From Gemmatimonas sp. (GTDB taxonomy: Bacteria > Gemmatimonadota > Gemmatimonadetes > Longimicrobiales > Longimicrobiaceae): 41,397 nucleotides of DNA. The translations under genes were made by a program, and so were the position numbers. The DNA is taken from contig WHSP01000022.1 in the NCBI GenBank assembly GCA_009380025.1, forward strand, positions 1-41,397, read 5' to 3'. Position 1 is the stretch's first letter; every line of letters starts with the position of its first letter. The notes under the pieces were generated by a model that saw nothing but the letters and a program-made list of their open reading frames with translations, searched no databases and had not been told where the DNA came from. Positions 15,271 to 24,824 of this stretch are shown here, in pieces.

Positions 15271-17922
15271 ATGCACCATCCGTGGTTCCGGACTCGACCG
15301 GCCCAACCCGTTGGTTCGATAGCGGGCGTCCGCGTTGGAGGGAAGTTCCTGTTCGTTGGTGAAGAGAAATTCTATGTCCGCGGTACCACGTACGGTCCGT
15401 TCCAGCGGGGAGCGGACGGAGATTTCTACCACGATCCTGAAGTGGTAGCCCGAGATTTCGAGCAGATGGCGGAGTGTGGGATCAACGCCGTCCGGACGTA
15501 TACCGTACCGCCGAGGTGGTTGCTGGATTGCGCTGAGCGGTTCGGATTGCGGGTGTTGATCGGGAGTGCGTGGGAGCAGCACGTCGCCTTTCTGGAGGAT
15601 CGGCGGCAGGCGCGGGACATAGAGCGACGGGTGCAGGCGGGTGTGCGTGCGTGTGCCGGTCACCCCGCCGTGTTGGGCTATGCGGTAGGCAACGAGATCC
15701 CCGCGTCGGTGGTCCGCTGGTATGGACGGCGGCGGGTGGAGGGATTTCTGAAGCGGCTCTACGGAGCGGCGAAGTCGGCCGATCCGTCGGGGTTGGTGAC
15801 GTATGTGAATTATCCCACCACGGAGTATCTAGAGCTTCCCTTCCTCGATTTCGTTTCGTTCAACGTCTATCTCGAATCACAGGAGCGCCTGGAACGCTAT
15901 CTGGCGCGCTTGCAGAACCTGTCAGGCGACCGACCGGTGGTGATGGGAGAACTCGGTCTGGACAGCCGGACACACGGGATGCTGGGCCAGGCGCGGATGC
16001 TCGACTGGCAGCTCCGGACTGTCTACCAGTCGGGGTGCGCGGGAGCGTTCGTCTTCGCGTGGACGGACGAGTGGCACCGGGGAGGTCACGAGGTCGCGGA
16101 ATGGGACTTTGGCGTGACGGATCGAGAGCGCCGACCGAAGGCCGCGCTCGCGTCGATGCAGCGGGCGTTCGCGGAGGTACCGGTCGGGGCCGAGGGCGAC
16201 CCACCACGGGTTACGATCGTCGTCTGCAGCTACAACGGAGAGCGCACGTTGGGGGAGTGTCTCGCGGGTGTCGAGCGGATCGACTACCCGAACTATGAGG
16301 TGCTCGTCGTAAACGACGGGTCGACCGACGCGACGTCGACGATCGCTCGTAGCTTCGACGTCCGGTTGATCCGAACGGCAAACCAGGGATTGAGCAACGC
16401 ACGCAATGTCGGGCTCGAGGCGGCGACGGGTGAGATCGTCGCGTACCTGGATGACGATGCGTATCCGGACCCGCATTGGTTACAGTATCTGGTCGGGGAA
16501 TTCTCACGAACCTCGCACGTCGGGATCGGCGGCCCGAACGTAGCGCCGCTGGAGGACGGGTTGGTCGCGGACTGCGTCGCAATCGCGCCCGGAGGCCCCA
16601 GCCACGTCCTGGTCTCGGATCGCGAGGCAGAGCACTTGCCGGGATGCAACATGGCGTTTCGCAAGGCGGAGCTGGAGGAGGTAGGAGGTTTCGACCGACA
16701 GTTCCGGGTAGCGGGAGACGACGTCGATATCTGCTGGCGTCTTCAGGAACGTGGGTGGACGCTGGGGTTCAGCCCCGCAGCGATGGTATGGCACCACCGA
16801 CGCAACACCGTGCGCGGGTACTGGAGGCAACAGCAGGGGTACGGCCGGGCCGAGGCGATGCTCGAGCGCAAGTGGCCGTCGAAGTACAACTCGCTGGGGC
16901 ACGTTGCGTGGGCAGGACGGCTCTACGGTGCCGGGGCGGGTGGGCGGCCCCTGCTCTTTCGGGGACGGGTCTATCAGGGGACGTGGGGGAGTGCGCTCTT
17001 CCAGTCGATCTATCAACCGCGGCCCCGACTCTTGGCGATGCTGCCACTGATGCCGGAATGGTATCTGGTGATCGTCGGAATCGCGATGCTCGCCGCCCTG
17101 GGGGCGAACTGGTCGCCGTTGCTTGCAATCGCGTCGCTGGCGACGCCGGCTGCCGCTGTGCTCCTGGTGCAGGCGGGTCTCGGGGCGGGACGGGGTGTCT
17201 CGGCCTCGGCCTCCCGCCATGCACACGGCCTGGTGCGGGTCTGGGCACTCTCGACCTTCCTCTTCCTCCTCCAACCGCTGGCGCGGCTCATCGGACGCCT
17301 CGGCTCCGGACTGACGCCCTGGCGTCGACGAAGTGTCCGAGGCCGCCGCTACACCTGGCCGTCCCCTGTGACTGTCTGGAGCGAGCGTTGGCGTAGCGCC
17401 GACGAGTGGCTACGCACCTTCGAGACGCATCTGCGGGAGCGAGGTGTCGCGACTCATCGTGGCGGAGACTTCGACAACTGGGATTTCGAGGTCCGGACCG
17501 GCTCGCTCGGAGCGGTTCGACTGCGGTTCGGGATCGAGGAGCACGGAGGGGGCAGACAACTCATTCGTTTGCGGTGGTGGCCGCGATCGTCTCTGGCGCG
17601 AATGGCGCTGCTCGTCGGTCTCGCAGGGATCTCGATCGCCGCCCTTGCGGATGGTGCATGGTTGGCGGGCAGCGTGTTGGGCGGCATCACGCTGCTCGTG
17701 CTGCTGCTGAAGCTGCAGGAATTCGGTGTATCGGCATCAGCGGTGGCGGAGGCCGCTCGCAGTATCGAGGAGGAGGGACCGGACGGGCCGCCGACGGAGA
17801 CGCCGGCTCCCGCCCTGCGCCTGTCGGATGTCCAGGCCGGGAGACTGGCCGCCTCCCACGTAGGTGAGGTACCGATGGACTCGACGCCGGTGGGCCCGCC
17901 GTCCCGCCGGGAGGCGTGGTAA
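15271..17922 (+). CDS. Glycosidase-like / GT2 glycosyltransferase membrane fusion
   Basis: An 883-residue protein. Residues about 15-300 form a clan GH-A-like TIM barrel: FYVRGTTYGPF at the start, YAVGNEIP with the Asn-Glu acid/base, and VVMGELGLDS with the nucleophile-position Glu. Residues about 312-560 are a GT2 domain with VCSYNGERTL, VVNDGSTD, YLDDDAYPD and AGDDVDICWRL. Hydrophobic segments near 590-645, 655-680 and 777-816 anchor it in the membrane. There is no signal peptide, so both catalytic parts probably face the cytoplasm. It may extend a lipid-linked or nascent glycan. The GH-like part could trim, transglycosylate or only bind. The start is uncertain: ATG 15271 lacks a good ribosome-binding site, and GTG 15238 is an in-frame alternative. 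It heads the cluster, four bases before the ABC gene. Confidence 0.8.
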   Translation: MHHPWFRTRPAQPVGSIAGVRVGGKFLFVGEEKFYVRGTTYGPFQRGADGDFYHDPEVVARDFEQMAECGINAVRTYTVPPRWLLDCAERFGLRVLIGSAWEQHVAFLEDRRQARDIERRVQAGVRACAGHPAVLGYAVGNEIPASVVRWYGRRRVEGFLKRLYGAAKSADPSGLVTYVNYPTTEYLELPFLDFVSFNVYLESQERLERYLARLQNLSGDRPVVMGELGLDSRTHGMLGQARMLDWQLRTVYQSGCAGAFVFAWTDEWHRGGHEVAEWDFGVTDRERRPKAALASMQRAFAEVPVGAEGDPPRVTIVVCSYNGERTLGECLAGVERIDYPNYEVLVVNDGSTDATSTIARSFDVRLIRTANQGLSNARNVGLEAATGEIVAYLDDDAYPDPHWLQYLVGEFSRTSHVGIGGPNVAPLEDGLVADCVAIAPGGPSHVLVSDREAEHLPGCNMAFRKAELEEVGGFDRQFRVAGDDVDICWRLQERGWTLGFSPAAMVWHHRRNTVRGYWRQQQGYGRAEAMLERKWPSKYNSLGHVAWAGRLYGAGAGGRPLLFRGRVYQGTWGSALFQSIYQPRPRLLAMLPLMPEWYLVIVGIAMLAALGANWSPLLAIASLATPAAAVLLVQAGLGAGRGVSASASRHAHGLVRVWALSTFLFLLQPLARLIGRLGSGLTPWRRRSVRGRRYTWPSPVTVWSERWRSADEWLRTFETHLRERGVATHRGGDFDNWDFEVRTGSLGAVRLRFGIEEHGGGRQLIRLRWWPRSSLARMALLVGLAGISIAALADGAWLAGSVLGGITLLVLLLKLQEFGVSASAVAEAARSIEEEGPDGPPTETPAPALRLSDVQAGRLAASHVGEVPMDSTPVGPPSRREAW

Positions 17923-17926
17923 AAGT

Positions 17927-19798
17927 ATGAGCGAGAGGGATCCGATTGACGATTGGCAGCCGGGGCCGCTTTGGATTATCGGGCGAACGCTCGAGTACCT
18001 GAAGCCATACCGGCGGCTCGCGCTCGTCTCGGCCGTGTTGTTGGTGCTCGCTGCGGCGTTCAGCCTGCTCGTCCCGTGGCCGTTGAAGATCCTCGTCGAC
18101 CACGTGCTGCAGGACGCCCCGATGCCGCCGTTTCTTGCCAGCCTCTTCGGCGGCCTCGCGCTGGATCGATCCGCCCTCCTCATCGTCACTGTACTGGCCG
18201 GTGTGGTCATCGCGGCCATCGATAACGGGATCGGCGTCGTCAGCAAGTACGTCAATACGAAGATCGAGCAGCACATGGTTCTGGATGTCCGCAGCGATCT
18301 TTTCCAGAACACGCAGCGTATGACGGCAGCGTTCCATGACCGGAAGCGGACGGGGAAGGTCATCTTCGCGATCAACAATCAGGGAACCGCAGCCGCGGGG
18401 CTGGTGATGGCGGCGCAGCCCATCGCGCAGAGCCTCCTGACGCTCGTCGGGATGTTCTGGATCGTCTTCAGCATCGAGCGGACGCTCGCCGTCCTCTCGC
18501 TCACCGTGGTTCCGCTCCTCTACTACTCGATCGGCTACTACTCGAAACGGGTCTTACCGCGGCTGAGGAAGGTCCGGGGCCTCGAGATCGACTCCCTGTC
18601 GATCGTGCACGAGGCGATCTCGATGCTGCGGGTGATCGTAGCGTTCGGGCGGGAAGACCACGAGTACCGTCGCTTCCGAAGCCAGGGCCAGACAGCTGTC
18701 GAAGAGAGGGTGAAGGTGACCGTCGGAGAAACTCTGTTCTCGATGGCGGTGAACATGAGCACCGCGGTTGGTACGGGGCTGATCCTGTGGTTCGGCGCTT
18801 ATCGGTCGCTGCAGGGGCAGATCACCGTCGGCGAGTTACTGGTGATCATGTCGTACATCGCCGCGGTCTACCAGCCGCTCCAGACGATCAGCCTCACCCT
18901 GAGCTCGTTGCAGCAGAAGTTCGTCAGCCTCGAGAGCGTGCTCGGCCTCATCGACAAGGAGCCGGAGATTCGGGATGCGCCGGATGCGGTCGACACCAGG
19001 CGCGTCCGGGGCGACGTGAGCGTGATGGGGGTGAGCTTCGACTACAGTGGTCGGAAAGATACGCTGAAGGAAATGTCCTTCGAAGCGTGCGCCGGCCAGT
19101 TGATCGGGATCGTGGGTCCAACGGGGGCAGGGAAGACGACGCTCGTGAGCCTCATCCCCCGCTTCTACGAGCCAGGTAAAGGGCAGATCCTGGTGGACGG
19201 GATCGACGTGCAGAAGCTGACTCTGCGGAGCTTGCGGGAGCAGATCAGCCTCGTGCCGCAGGAGCCGTTGCTCTTCTCGGGCACCATCGCCGACAACATT
19301 CGCTACGGCCGGCTCGACGCGGGCGTCGATGAGATGGTGAGGGCAGCTCAGGACGCGAATGTCCACGACTTCATCATGCGCTTGCCGAAGCAATACGAGA
19401 CGGAGCTGGGGGAACGCGGCGCGCAGCTTTCCGGCGGCGAGCGTCAGAGTGTCTGCATCGCTCGCGCTTTTCTGAAGGACGCTCCGATCCTGATCCTCGA
19501 TGAGCCGACCTCGGCGGTCGACTCGAAGACCGAGGCGGTGATCCTGGAGGCCCTACAGCGCCTGATGATCGGCCGGACGACATTCATGATCGCCCACCGA
19601 CTCTCGACTCTCCGCAACGCGGATCTGATCCTCGTGATCGACCGCGGGGCCCTGATCGAGAAGGGTATGCACGAGGAGCTTCTGCTCCGGGACGGGCTCT
19701 ACAAGCAGCTGTACGAAGTGCAGACGAGACAGGCGAAAGGGAAGCCGCAGCCGGTCATCGAGCGTGAGGAGCCGAGCCCCGAGCAGACCGTCGCATGA
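17927..19798 (+). CDS. MsbA-type ABC exporter (TMD-NBD half transporter)
   Basis: A 623-residue half transporter. Membrane helices occupy about residues 25-330 and a C-terminal ATPase follows, with Walker A GPTGAGKTT (about 395), Q-loop VPQEPLLFSGTI, signature LSGGERQ (about 501) and Walker B ILILDEPTSAVDS (about 521), then the H-loop AHRLS. It belongs to the lipid/oligosaccharide-lipid flippase group (MsbA, PglK-like). As the only transporter in the cluster it probably moves the lipid-linked glycan across the inner membrane. It overlaps the next gene by ATGA. Confidence 0.9.
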   Translation: MSERDPIDDWQPGPLWIIGRTLEYLKPYRRLALVSAVLLVLAAAFSLLVPWPLKILVDHVLQDAPMPPFLASLFGGLALDRSALLIVTVLAGVVIAAIDNGIGVVSKYVNTKIEQHMVLDVRSDLFQNTQRMTAAFHDRKRTGKVIFAINNQGTAAAGLVMAAQPIAQSLLTLVGMFWIVFSIERTLAVLSLTVVPLLYYSIGYYSKRVLPRLRKVRGLEIDSLSIVHEAISMLRVIVAFGREDHEYRRFRSQGQTAVEERVKVTVGETLFSMAVNMSTAVGTGLILWFGAYRSLQGQITVGELLVIMSYIAAVYQPLQTISLTLSSLQQKFVSLESVLGLIDKEPEIRDAPDAVDTRRVRGDVSVMGVSFDYSGRKDTLKEMSFEACAGQLIGIVGPTGAGKTTLVSLIPRFYEPGKGQILVDGIDVQKLTLRSLREQISLVPQEPLLFSGTIADNIRYGRLDAGVDEMVRAAQDANVHDFIMRLPKQYETELGERGAQLSGGERQSVCIARAFLKDAPILILDEPTSAVDSKTEAVILEALQRLMIGRTTFMIAHRLSTLRNADLILVIDRGALIEKGMHEELLLRDGLYKQLYEVQTRQAKGKPQPVIEREEPSPEQTVA

Positions 19799-20976
19799 GA
19801 ATGTCGCGGAAGCGGATCGTCCTGCTCGGCATGATGAGCAAATACCCGGTGGCGGGGGTCGTCTGGCAAACGCTCCACTATCTGGTGGGGTTCGAGCGTC
19901 TGGGGTACGAGGTCTACTACGTGGAGGCGGGCGGGCACCAGCCGTCACCCCTGCTGCCGGAAAGTGGAGACGGGGGCCGCTCCGAGTCGGCTGCGGCCTT
20001 TCTCGAGTCGTTGGCAGAGCGGTTCGGATTCGGCGATCGGTGGGCGTTCCACGCGTTGCATACCGACGGAAGGTGCTACGGTCTGAATCACAGCCAGCTT
20101 CTCGAGATCTACCGATCGGCGGAGTTGCTCGTGAACCTGCACGGTGCGACCACGCCGCTCCCGGAGCACAGTGAGGGCGGTCGGCTCATCTACCTGGAAA
20201 CGGACCCGGTCGCGGTGCAAATCGACCTGTTCCACAGTCGGCCGGAGACGATCGAGTACCTCGCAGCTCACCAGGCGTTTTTCACCTTCGCCGAGAACTA
20301 CGGTCGTCCGGACTGCCGGCTCCCGGTCTCGGACCGGTTTCCCTTCCGACCGACCCGCCAGCCCGTCGTGCTCGATTTCTGGCAGTCGTACGGGAACGGA
20401 CCAGGCCCCGTGTTCACGACCGTCGGGAACTGGCGGCAGATGTCGCGGAAGGTGGAGTTCGAGGGCGAAACCTACCACTGGAGCAAGCACTACGAGTTCC
20501 TGAAGTTTCTGGATGTACCGCAGCGGACGCAGCAGTCATTCGAGCTGGCGCTGAGCCGGCGGAATCTGGGGATCAGAGATAGCCGGCGGCTGGCGAAGCA
20601 CGGTTGGGTCGTGCGTGACGCGCTCGACTTCTCCACCGATCTCGACGCGTATCGGGACTACATCGCCGGCTCGCGGGGGGAATTCACGGTCGCGAAGGAT
20701 CAGAACGTTCGCCTGCGAACGGGGTGGTTCAGCGATCGCAGCGCCACCTACCTCGCCACCGGCCGACCCGTCGTGACGCAGGACACGGGGTGCGGCAGCC
20801 GTATCCCCACAGGCGAGGGTCTATTCACTTTCTCGACGGGCGACGAGATCGAGGAAGCCATCTGTAGCATCAATTCGGACTACGAGCGGCACTCTCGCGC
20901 GGCATTCGAACTGGCTCGGGAGTACTTCGGCCACGACGTGGTGCTGGGGCGGCTTCTGTCGGAGGTGGGGTTGTGA
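19795..20976 (+). CDS. GT-B-like glycosyltransferase, paralogue A
   Basis: A 393-residue protein related to three further genes in the window (35224, 36434 and 37587). Shared blocks are an N-terminal hydrophobic strand (RIVLLGMM here), GFERLGYEVYYVE, TTVGNWR, and the C-terminal block GWFSDRSATYLATGRPVVTQDTG followed by GEGLFTFST. The last block resembles the nucleotide-sugar end of GT-B enzymes, where a transferase would bind its donor. It is the most divergent of the four. No signal peptide or membrane segment is seen. The start overlaps the ABC stop (ATGA) and its own stop overlaps the next start (GTGA), so translation is probably coupled. The donor and acceptor are unknown. Confidence 0.72.
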   Translation: MRMSRKRIVLLGMMSKYPVAGVVWQTLHYLVGFERLGYEVYYVEAGGHQPSPLLPESGDGGRSESAAAFLESLAERFGFGDRWAFHALHTDGRCYGLNHSQLLEIYRSAELLVNLHGATTPLPEHSEGGRLIYLETDPVAVQIDLFHSRPETIEYLAAHQAFFTFAENYGRPDCRLPVSDRFPFRPTRQPVVLDFWQSYGNGPGPVFTTVGNWRQMSRKVEFEGETYHWSKHYEFLKFLDVPQRTQQSFELALSRRNLGIRDSRRLAKHGWVVRDALDFSTDLDAYRDYIAGSRGEFTVAKDQNVRLRTGWFSDRSATYLATGRPVVTQDTGCGSRIPTGEGLFTFSTGDEIEEAICSINSDYERHSRAAFELAREYFGHDVVLGRLLSEVGL

Positions 20977-23900
20977 CCGGGCGGCCGGCGGGTCGGCTCG
21001 GCATGCCCTCATCAGTGCTCGCTCTCGTTCCGCACTACCGGTGCGAGGAATGGCTGGGCGACTGCCTGGAATCCCTGCTGTCGCAAACCCGACCTCCGCA
21101 GGGAATCGCTGTCATCGACGATTGTTCGGAGGTTCCTCCGCTGGAGATCGTGCGCCGGTTCCCGGGTGTGACGCTGCTGAAGGCCGATCGGAACGTGGGC
21201 CCGTATCGCCTGATCCAGGGGGTGATCGATCGCACGGACCACGATGCGTACCTCTTCAACGATGCAGACGATTGGTCAGCCAGGGAGCGACTCGAGGTGC
21301 TGCTGGAGGCGGCCGCGCGGACCGGGGCGGAGTTGATCGGAAGCCAGGAGGTGCGGGTTCTGTGCAATGTCGGCGAGGCGATTCCGTACGCGTACCCCGA
21401 GGACGTGAACGAGGCCTTGTCGGAACAGCCATGCAGTTTCCCGCTCCTCCACCCGACCAGCCTGATCGCGCGGACCCTGTTGACACGGCTCGGAGGATTC
21501 GCGACGGGGATGCGTTTCAGCGGCGACGCCGAGCTGCTGCGTCGCGCCGGGCACGTAGCTCGGATCGTCAACGTTCCCGAACACCTCTACTTCCGGAGGA
21601 AGCGAGACGGGGCGCTGACGACGGCACCGGAGACCGGTCTGACGTCGCCGGCACGCCGGCAGGTTCAGCAGGTCCTGTGGGACCGGGCACGCCGGAACGC
21701 CGAGCTCGTGCGTGAGGGCGAACGCCCTGACCTGGCTCCCCTCACCGTCGCCGGGTCGATCGCGCTCACGCACCTCTGGGGTCCGCCGTTGTGGGAGCAG
21801 GCAGATTCCACGCGATGCGCCAGCCGTCGTGCCCCGCGGATCAGCACCCGCTCGCTCCGGCCAGGTTCTTCGAAGAACGACGACCCCGTGACGGCGAAGG
21901 GACGACCGGTCTTCGTGCTCGGCCCATCCCGCTCGGGCACGGCGCTGTTGACGTGGTGCCTGGCGCAGCATCCGTCCTTCGCGGCCGCTCCAATCGCTGC
22001 CTGGGCAGGCAAGCTCGCGCTTCACGTCCAGGACCTTCTGGAGAGCGGGCTCGAGCTACCGAGCTCGGGTCGGTTCGAAGCCCGCCGGAATGAGCTCGAG
22101 GTCTGGGCCAAGTTCGCAGGGGCGCTCGATCGGCTCGGCTCGGACGCATCGGGTCTGCGGTGGGTAGACGGAACGCCGGAGAACGCCTTCCACGCCTACG
22201 GTCTGCTCCGGCTCTTCCCCGGGGCCCGGTTCATCCACGTGGTTCGGGACGTTGCCACCGTGGTCGATTCCCTCGCCCACCTGGCTGCCTCGGACGGCTC
22301 CTACTACACCGAAGAGACCGCCGCCGAGTGCTGGTTGCGCACCACACGCGCGGCCGTCACGGCGGAGCGAGCGTTGGGGTCGCGCACCGTTCTACGCGTG
22401 CGCCATTCCGACCTCGTCCGGGACTCGGAGGCGACCATCCGGCGCTGTCTGGCCCACCTCGACGAGGAATTCGCCGCGGCGTGCCTCCGCCCGTTGCGGC
22501 AGATGTCCCAGGGTGGGTTGCCGAGTGTTCCGGTCAGCGGCGGATCCGGCATTCGGCTGGAGGCGGAGCGGTTGAGTGACGAGCTGCTGAGGGAGGCAGA
22601 GCCGAAGTATCCGGGAAGTCGGGAGGAGCTCGACGACCTGGCCAGGCAGTACCGGGCTCGCAGCGGCCGCGGGAATGTCGAGTTCGCGGAAGAGGCAGCG
22701 GTGCGGCGGGTAAGGGAGATTGCTCGCGCCACGATTCCGATCGAAGCCACGGTGCTGGTCGTCAGCCGCGGGGACGAGGAACTGCTGGATCTCGGCGGAG
22801 CCCGTGGCTGGCATTTTCCGCAGACGGACGACGGCACGTACGCCGGCTACCACCCGGGTGATAGCGCGGAGGCGATCACGCAGCTCGAGCGGTTACGAGA
22901 GCGCGGCGCTGAGTTCCTCCTATTGCCGTGTACCGGGTTCTGGTGGCTCGACCATTACACCGAGTTGCGCGCGCACCTCGAACGGGTGGGTCGTGTCGCG
23001 GCCTACCAGGAAAATGCCTGTATCATCTTCGCGCTCACGCCCGTAGACGGCGCGCGGTCGCCCGGTCCCAGACTGACGATCGGGGGCGTCAACGGTAGCC
23101 GGCGTGATGGGCGACGGCCTGAAGGCTGGGACGGTAATGCGGCCGATAGGATCGTGTGTGCTCTCGACGTCCGCCTTCGCTCCTTTCGGGAGGTGCTCGA
23201 CGATGCGCGCCACCTCGGGCCGCCGGCCGTGGCTTCACCCCCGCCATCCGCCGTGGCCCTGTCACATCGTCGGCCCTCAGACTCCGAACCCGGCGGGCCG
23301 CCAGGATCGGGAGGCGACCGCCGCGATACCTCCACTTCCAGTGCGATCAGGGCGCTGATCCGTGAGGGCTATCGGCTGCGCCGAGAGGGGGATCTCAGCG
23401 CGGCGCTGCAACGCTTTGAGCGGGCAGTCGCCGTTTCGCCCGACCACGAACGTGCCCGACGCGGCCGGGACACTGTCGCCGGCGAGATTGCCGTCCTGCG
23501 CGATGGGTGGTGGGACGATGACGACCAGGTGGAGGAGATCGAGCCAGCCCCGGGAAGGATTTTGCACCTCGTCGGGCGTTCGCTACCGGGCGCGCAGACC
23601 GGATACGCGATCCGAACGCACTATGTTGCGTCCGCCCAGCGCTCTGCGGGGCTGGACCCCCACGTGGTCACCCAGCTTCAGACGGCCACCGAAGGGGAGG
23701 AAGTCGTTGCTCTCGAGTTCATCGACGGTATCGCCTATCACCGCCTCGTAGCGCCGTCGTCGATCCCGGTCGGACTCCCGGACCGACTGTCGGCGAACGT
23801 TGATGCCCTTACCTCCCTCGTCCGACGGCTGCGCCCCGCCGTGCTCCACGCCGCGACGGACTACCGGAACGCTCTGGTCGCTCTGGCTCTCGGAAAGCGA

Positions 23901-24824
23901 TTCAACCTCCCTGTCGTGTATGAGGTGCGGGGATTCTGGGAAGAAACTCGATTGGTCAGGCAGGGCGATGGGGCGGAGGAGAGGGACAGCTACCGCTGGC
24001 ATCGAAGGCGGGAGATCGCCTGTGCGGAAGCGGCGGACCTCGTGGTCACGCTTTCGAACGGGATGAGGAGTCACCTGGTGGAGGAGGGAGTGGGGGCCGA
24101 ACGAATCCAGGTCATCCCGAACGCGGTCGACCCGGAGGTGGTGACGCCGGGGCCGAAAAGAGGGGAACTAGCGCGGCATCTGGGAATCGGCGCCGATGAG
24201 GTGGTCGTCGGGTACGTGTCGAGCTTTGAGCCGTACGAAGGGATCCACATCCTCCTCGAGGCAATCGCGCAGCTGCGCGGGCGGGGCCATCGAGTGAAAG
24301 GGCTACTGGTAGGGGATGGGGAGATACGGGGCGAGCTCGAGGCGCTGGCTGCGGCGCTGGGAATCTCGGAGCAGGTGATCTTCGTGGGGCGGGTCCCGCA
24401 TGGCGAGATCCCGCGCTACTACCGCCTGATCGACGTTTTCGTCGTTCCGCGGACGGCCGACCGGGTATGCCAGCTGGTGACTCCGCTGAAGCCGTACGAG
24501 GCGATGGCCGCCGGGTGCGCAGTGGTTGTCGCTAGGGTGTCGGCACTGCAGGAGATGGTACAGCAGGGAGTTACGGGTCTCGTCTTTCCGCCGGGAGATT
24601 CCACGGCTCTAACCGGTGTGGTCGAGCCGCTGATCGAGGATGCCGGATACCGTCAGGCGCTTGGTTTGGCGGCGTGGGCGTGGGTCTGCCGTCACCGGAC
24701 GTGGCGCCAGAACGGCGAACGCTACGTAGAGCTGTACCGATCGCTCGAGGGAGACTCGTCTGCCAGCCCAGGAACCGAGGGTGAAGCCGGTGCGTCCGGC
24801 CCCTCCGCACTTAGCTTCTCATGA
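20973..24824 (+). CDS. GT2 - sulfotransferase - domain X - GT4 fusion
   Basis: A 1283-residue multidomain protein. Residues 10-250 are a GT2 domain (VPHYRCEEWL, VIDDCSE, LFNDADDW). Residues about 309-560 are a sulfotransferase with the PAPS-binding VFVLGPSRSGTALL and the 3'-phosphate motif FIHVVRDVATVVDS. Residues about 575-690 are the recurrent domain X (VLVVSRGDEELL, HFPQ, YAGYHP, FWWLDHY). Residues 789-845 look like a TPR-type helical pair (GDLSAALQRFERAVAVSPDH). Residues 861-1265 are a GT4 GT-B domain with GYAIRTHYV, VIPNAVDP, GYVSSFEPYEG and KPYEAMAAGCAVV. It should add two sugars and a sulfate to one glycan in the cytoplasm. GTG 20973 is supported by GGAGGT six bases upstream. ATG 21003 is the alternative. 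The low-complexity linkers look genuine, not frameshifted. Confidence 0.83.
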   Translation: MTGRPAGRLGMPSSVLALVPHYRCEEWLGDCLESLLSQTRPPQGIAVIDDCSEVPPLEIVRRFPGVTLLKADRNVGPYRLIQGVIDRTDHDAYLFNDADDWSARERLEVLLEAAARTGAELIGSQEVRVLCNVGEAIPYAYPEDVNEALSEQPCSFPLLHPTSLIARTLLTRLGGFATGMRFSGDAELLRRAGHVARIVNVPEHLYFRRKRDGALTTAPETGLTSPARRQVQQVLWDRARRNAELVREGERPDLAPLTVAGSIALTHLWGPPLWEQADSTRCASRRAPRISTRSLRPGSSKNDDPVTAKGRPVFVLGPSRSGTALLTWCLAQHPSFAAAPIAAWAGKLALHVQDLLESGLELPSSGRFEARRNELEVWAKFAGALDRLGSDASGLRWVDGTPENAFHAYGLLRLFPGARFIHVVRDVATVVDSLAHLAASDGSYYTEETAAECWLRTTRAAVTAERALGSRTVLRVRHSDLVRDSEATIRRCLAHLDEEFAAACLRPLRQMSQGGLPSVPVSGGSGIRLEAERLSDELLREAEPKYPGSREELDDLARQYRARSGRGNVEFAEEAAVRRVREIARATIPIEATVLVVSRGDEELLDLGGARGWHFPQTDDGTYAGYHPGDSAEAITQLERLRERGAEFLLLPCTGFWWLDHYTELRAHLERVGRVAAYQENACIIFALTPVDGARSPGPRLTIGGVNGSRRDGRRPEGWDGNAADRIVCALDVRLRSFREVLDDARHLGPPAVASPPPSAVALSHRRPSDSEPGGPPGSGGDRRDTSTSSAIRALIREGYRLRREGDLSAALQRFERAVAVSPDHERARRGRDTVAGEIAVLRDGWWDDDDQVEEIEPAPGRILHLVGRSLPGAQTGYAIRTHYVASAQRSAGLDPHVVTQLQTATEGEEVVALEFIDGIAYHRLVAPSSIPVGLPDRLSANVDALTSLVRRLRPAVLHAATDYRNALVALALGKRFNLPVVYEVRGFWEETRLVRQGDGAEERDSYRWHRRREIACAEAADLVVTLSNGMRSHLVEEGVGAERIQVIPNAVDPEVVTPGPKRGELARHLGIGADEVVVGYVSSFEPYEGIHILLEAIAQLRGRGHRVKGLLVGDGEIRGELEALAAALGISEQVIFVGRVPHGEIPRYYRLIDVFVVPRTADRVCQLVTPLKPYEAMAAGCAVVVARVSALQEMVQQGVTGLVFPPGDSTALTGVVEPLIEDAGYRQALGLAAWAWVCRHRTWRQNGERYVELYRSLEGDSSASPGTEGEAGASGPSALSFS

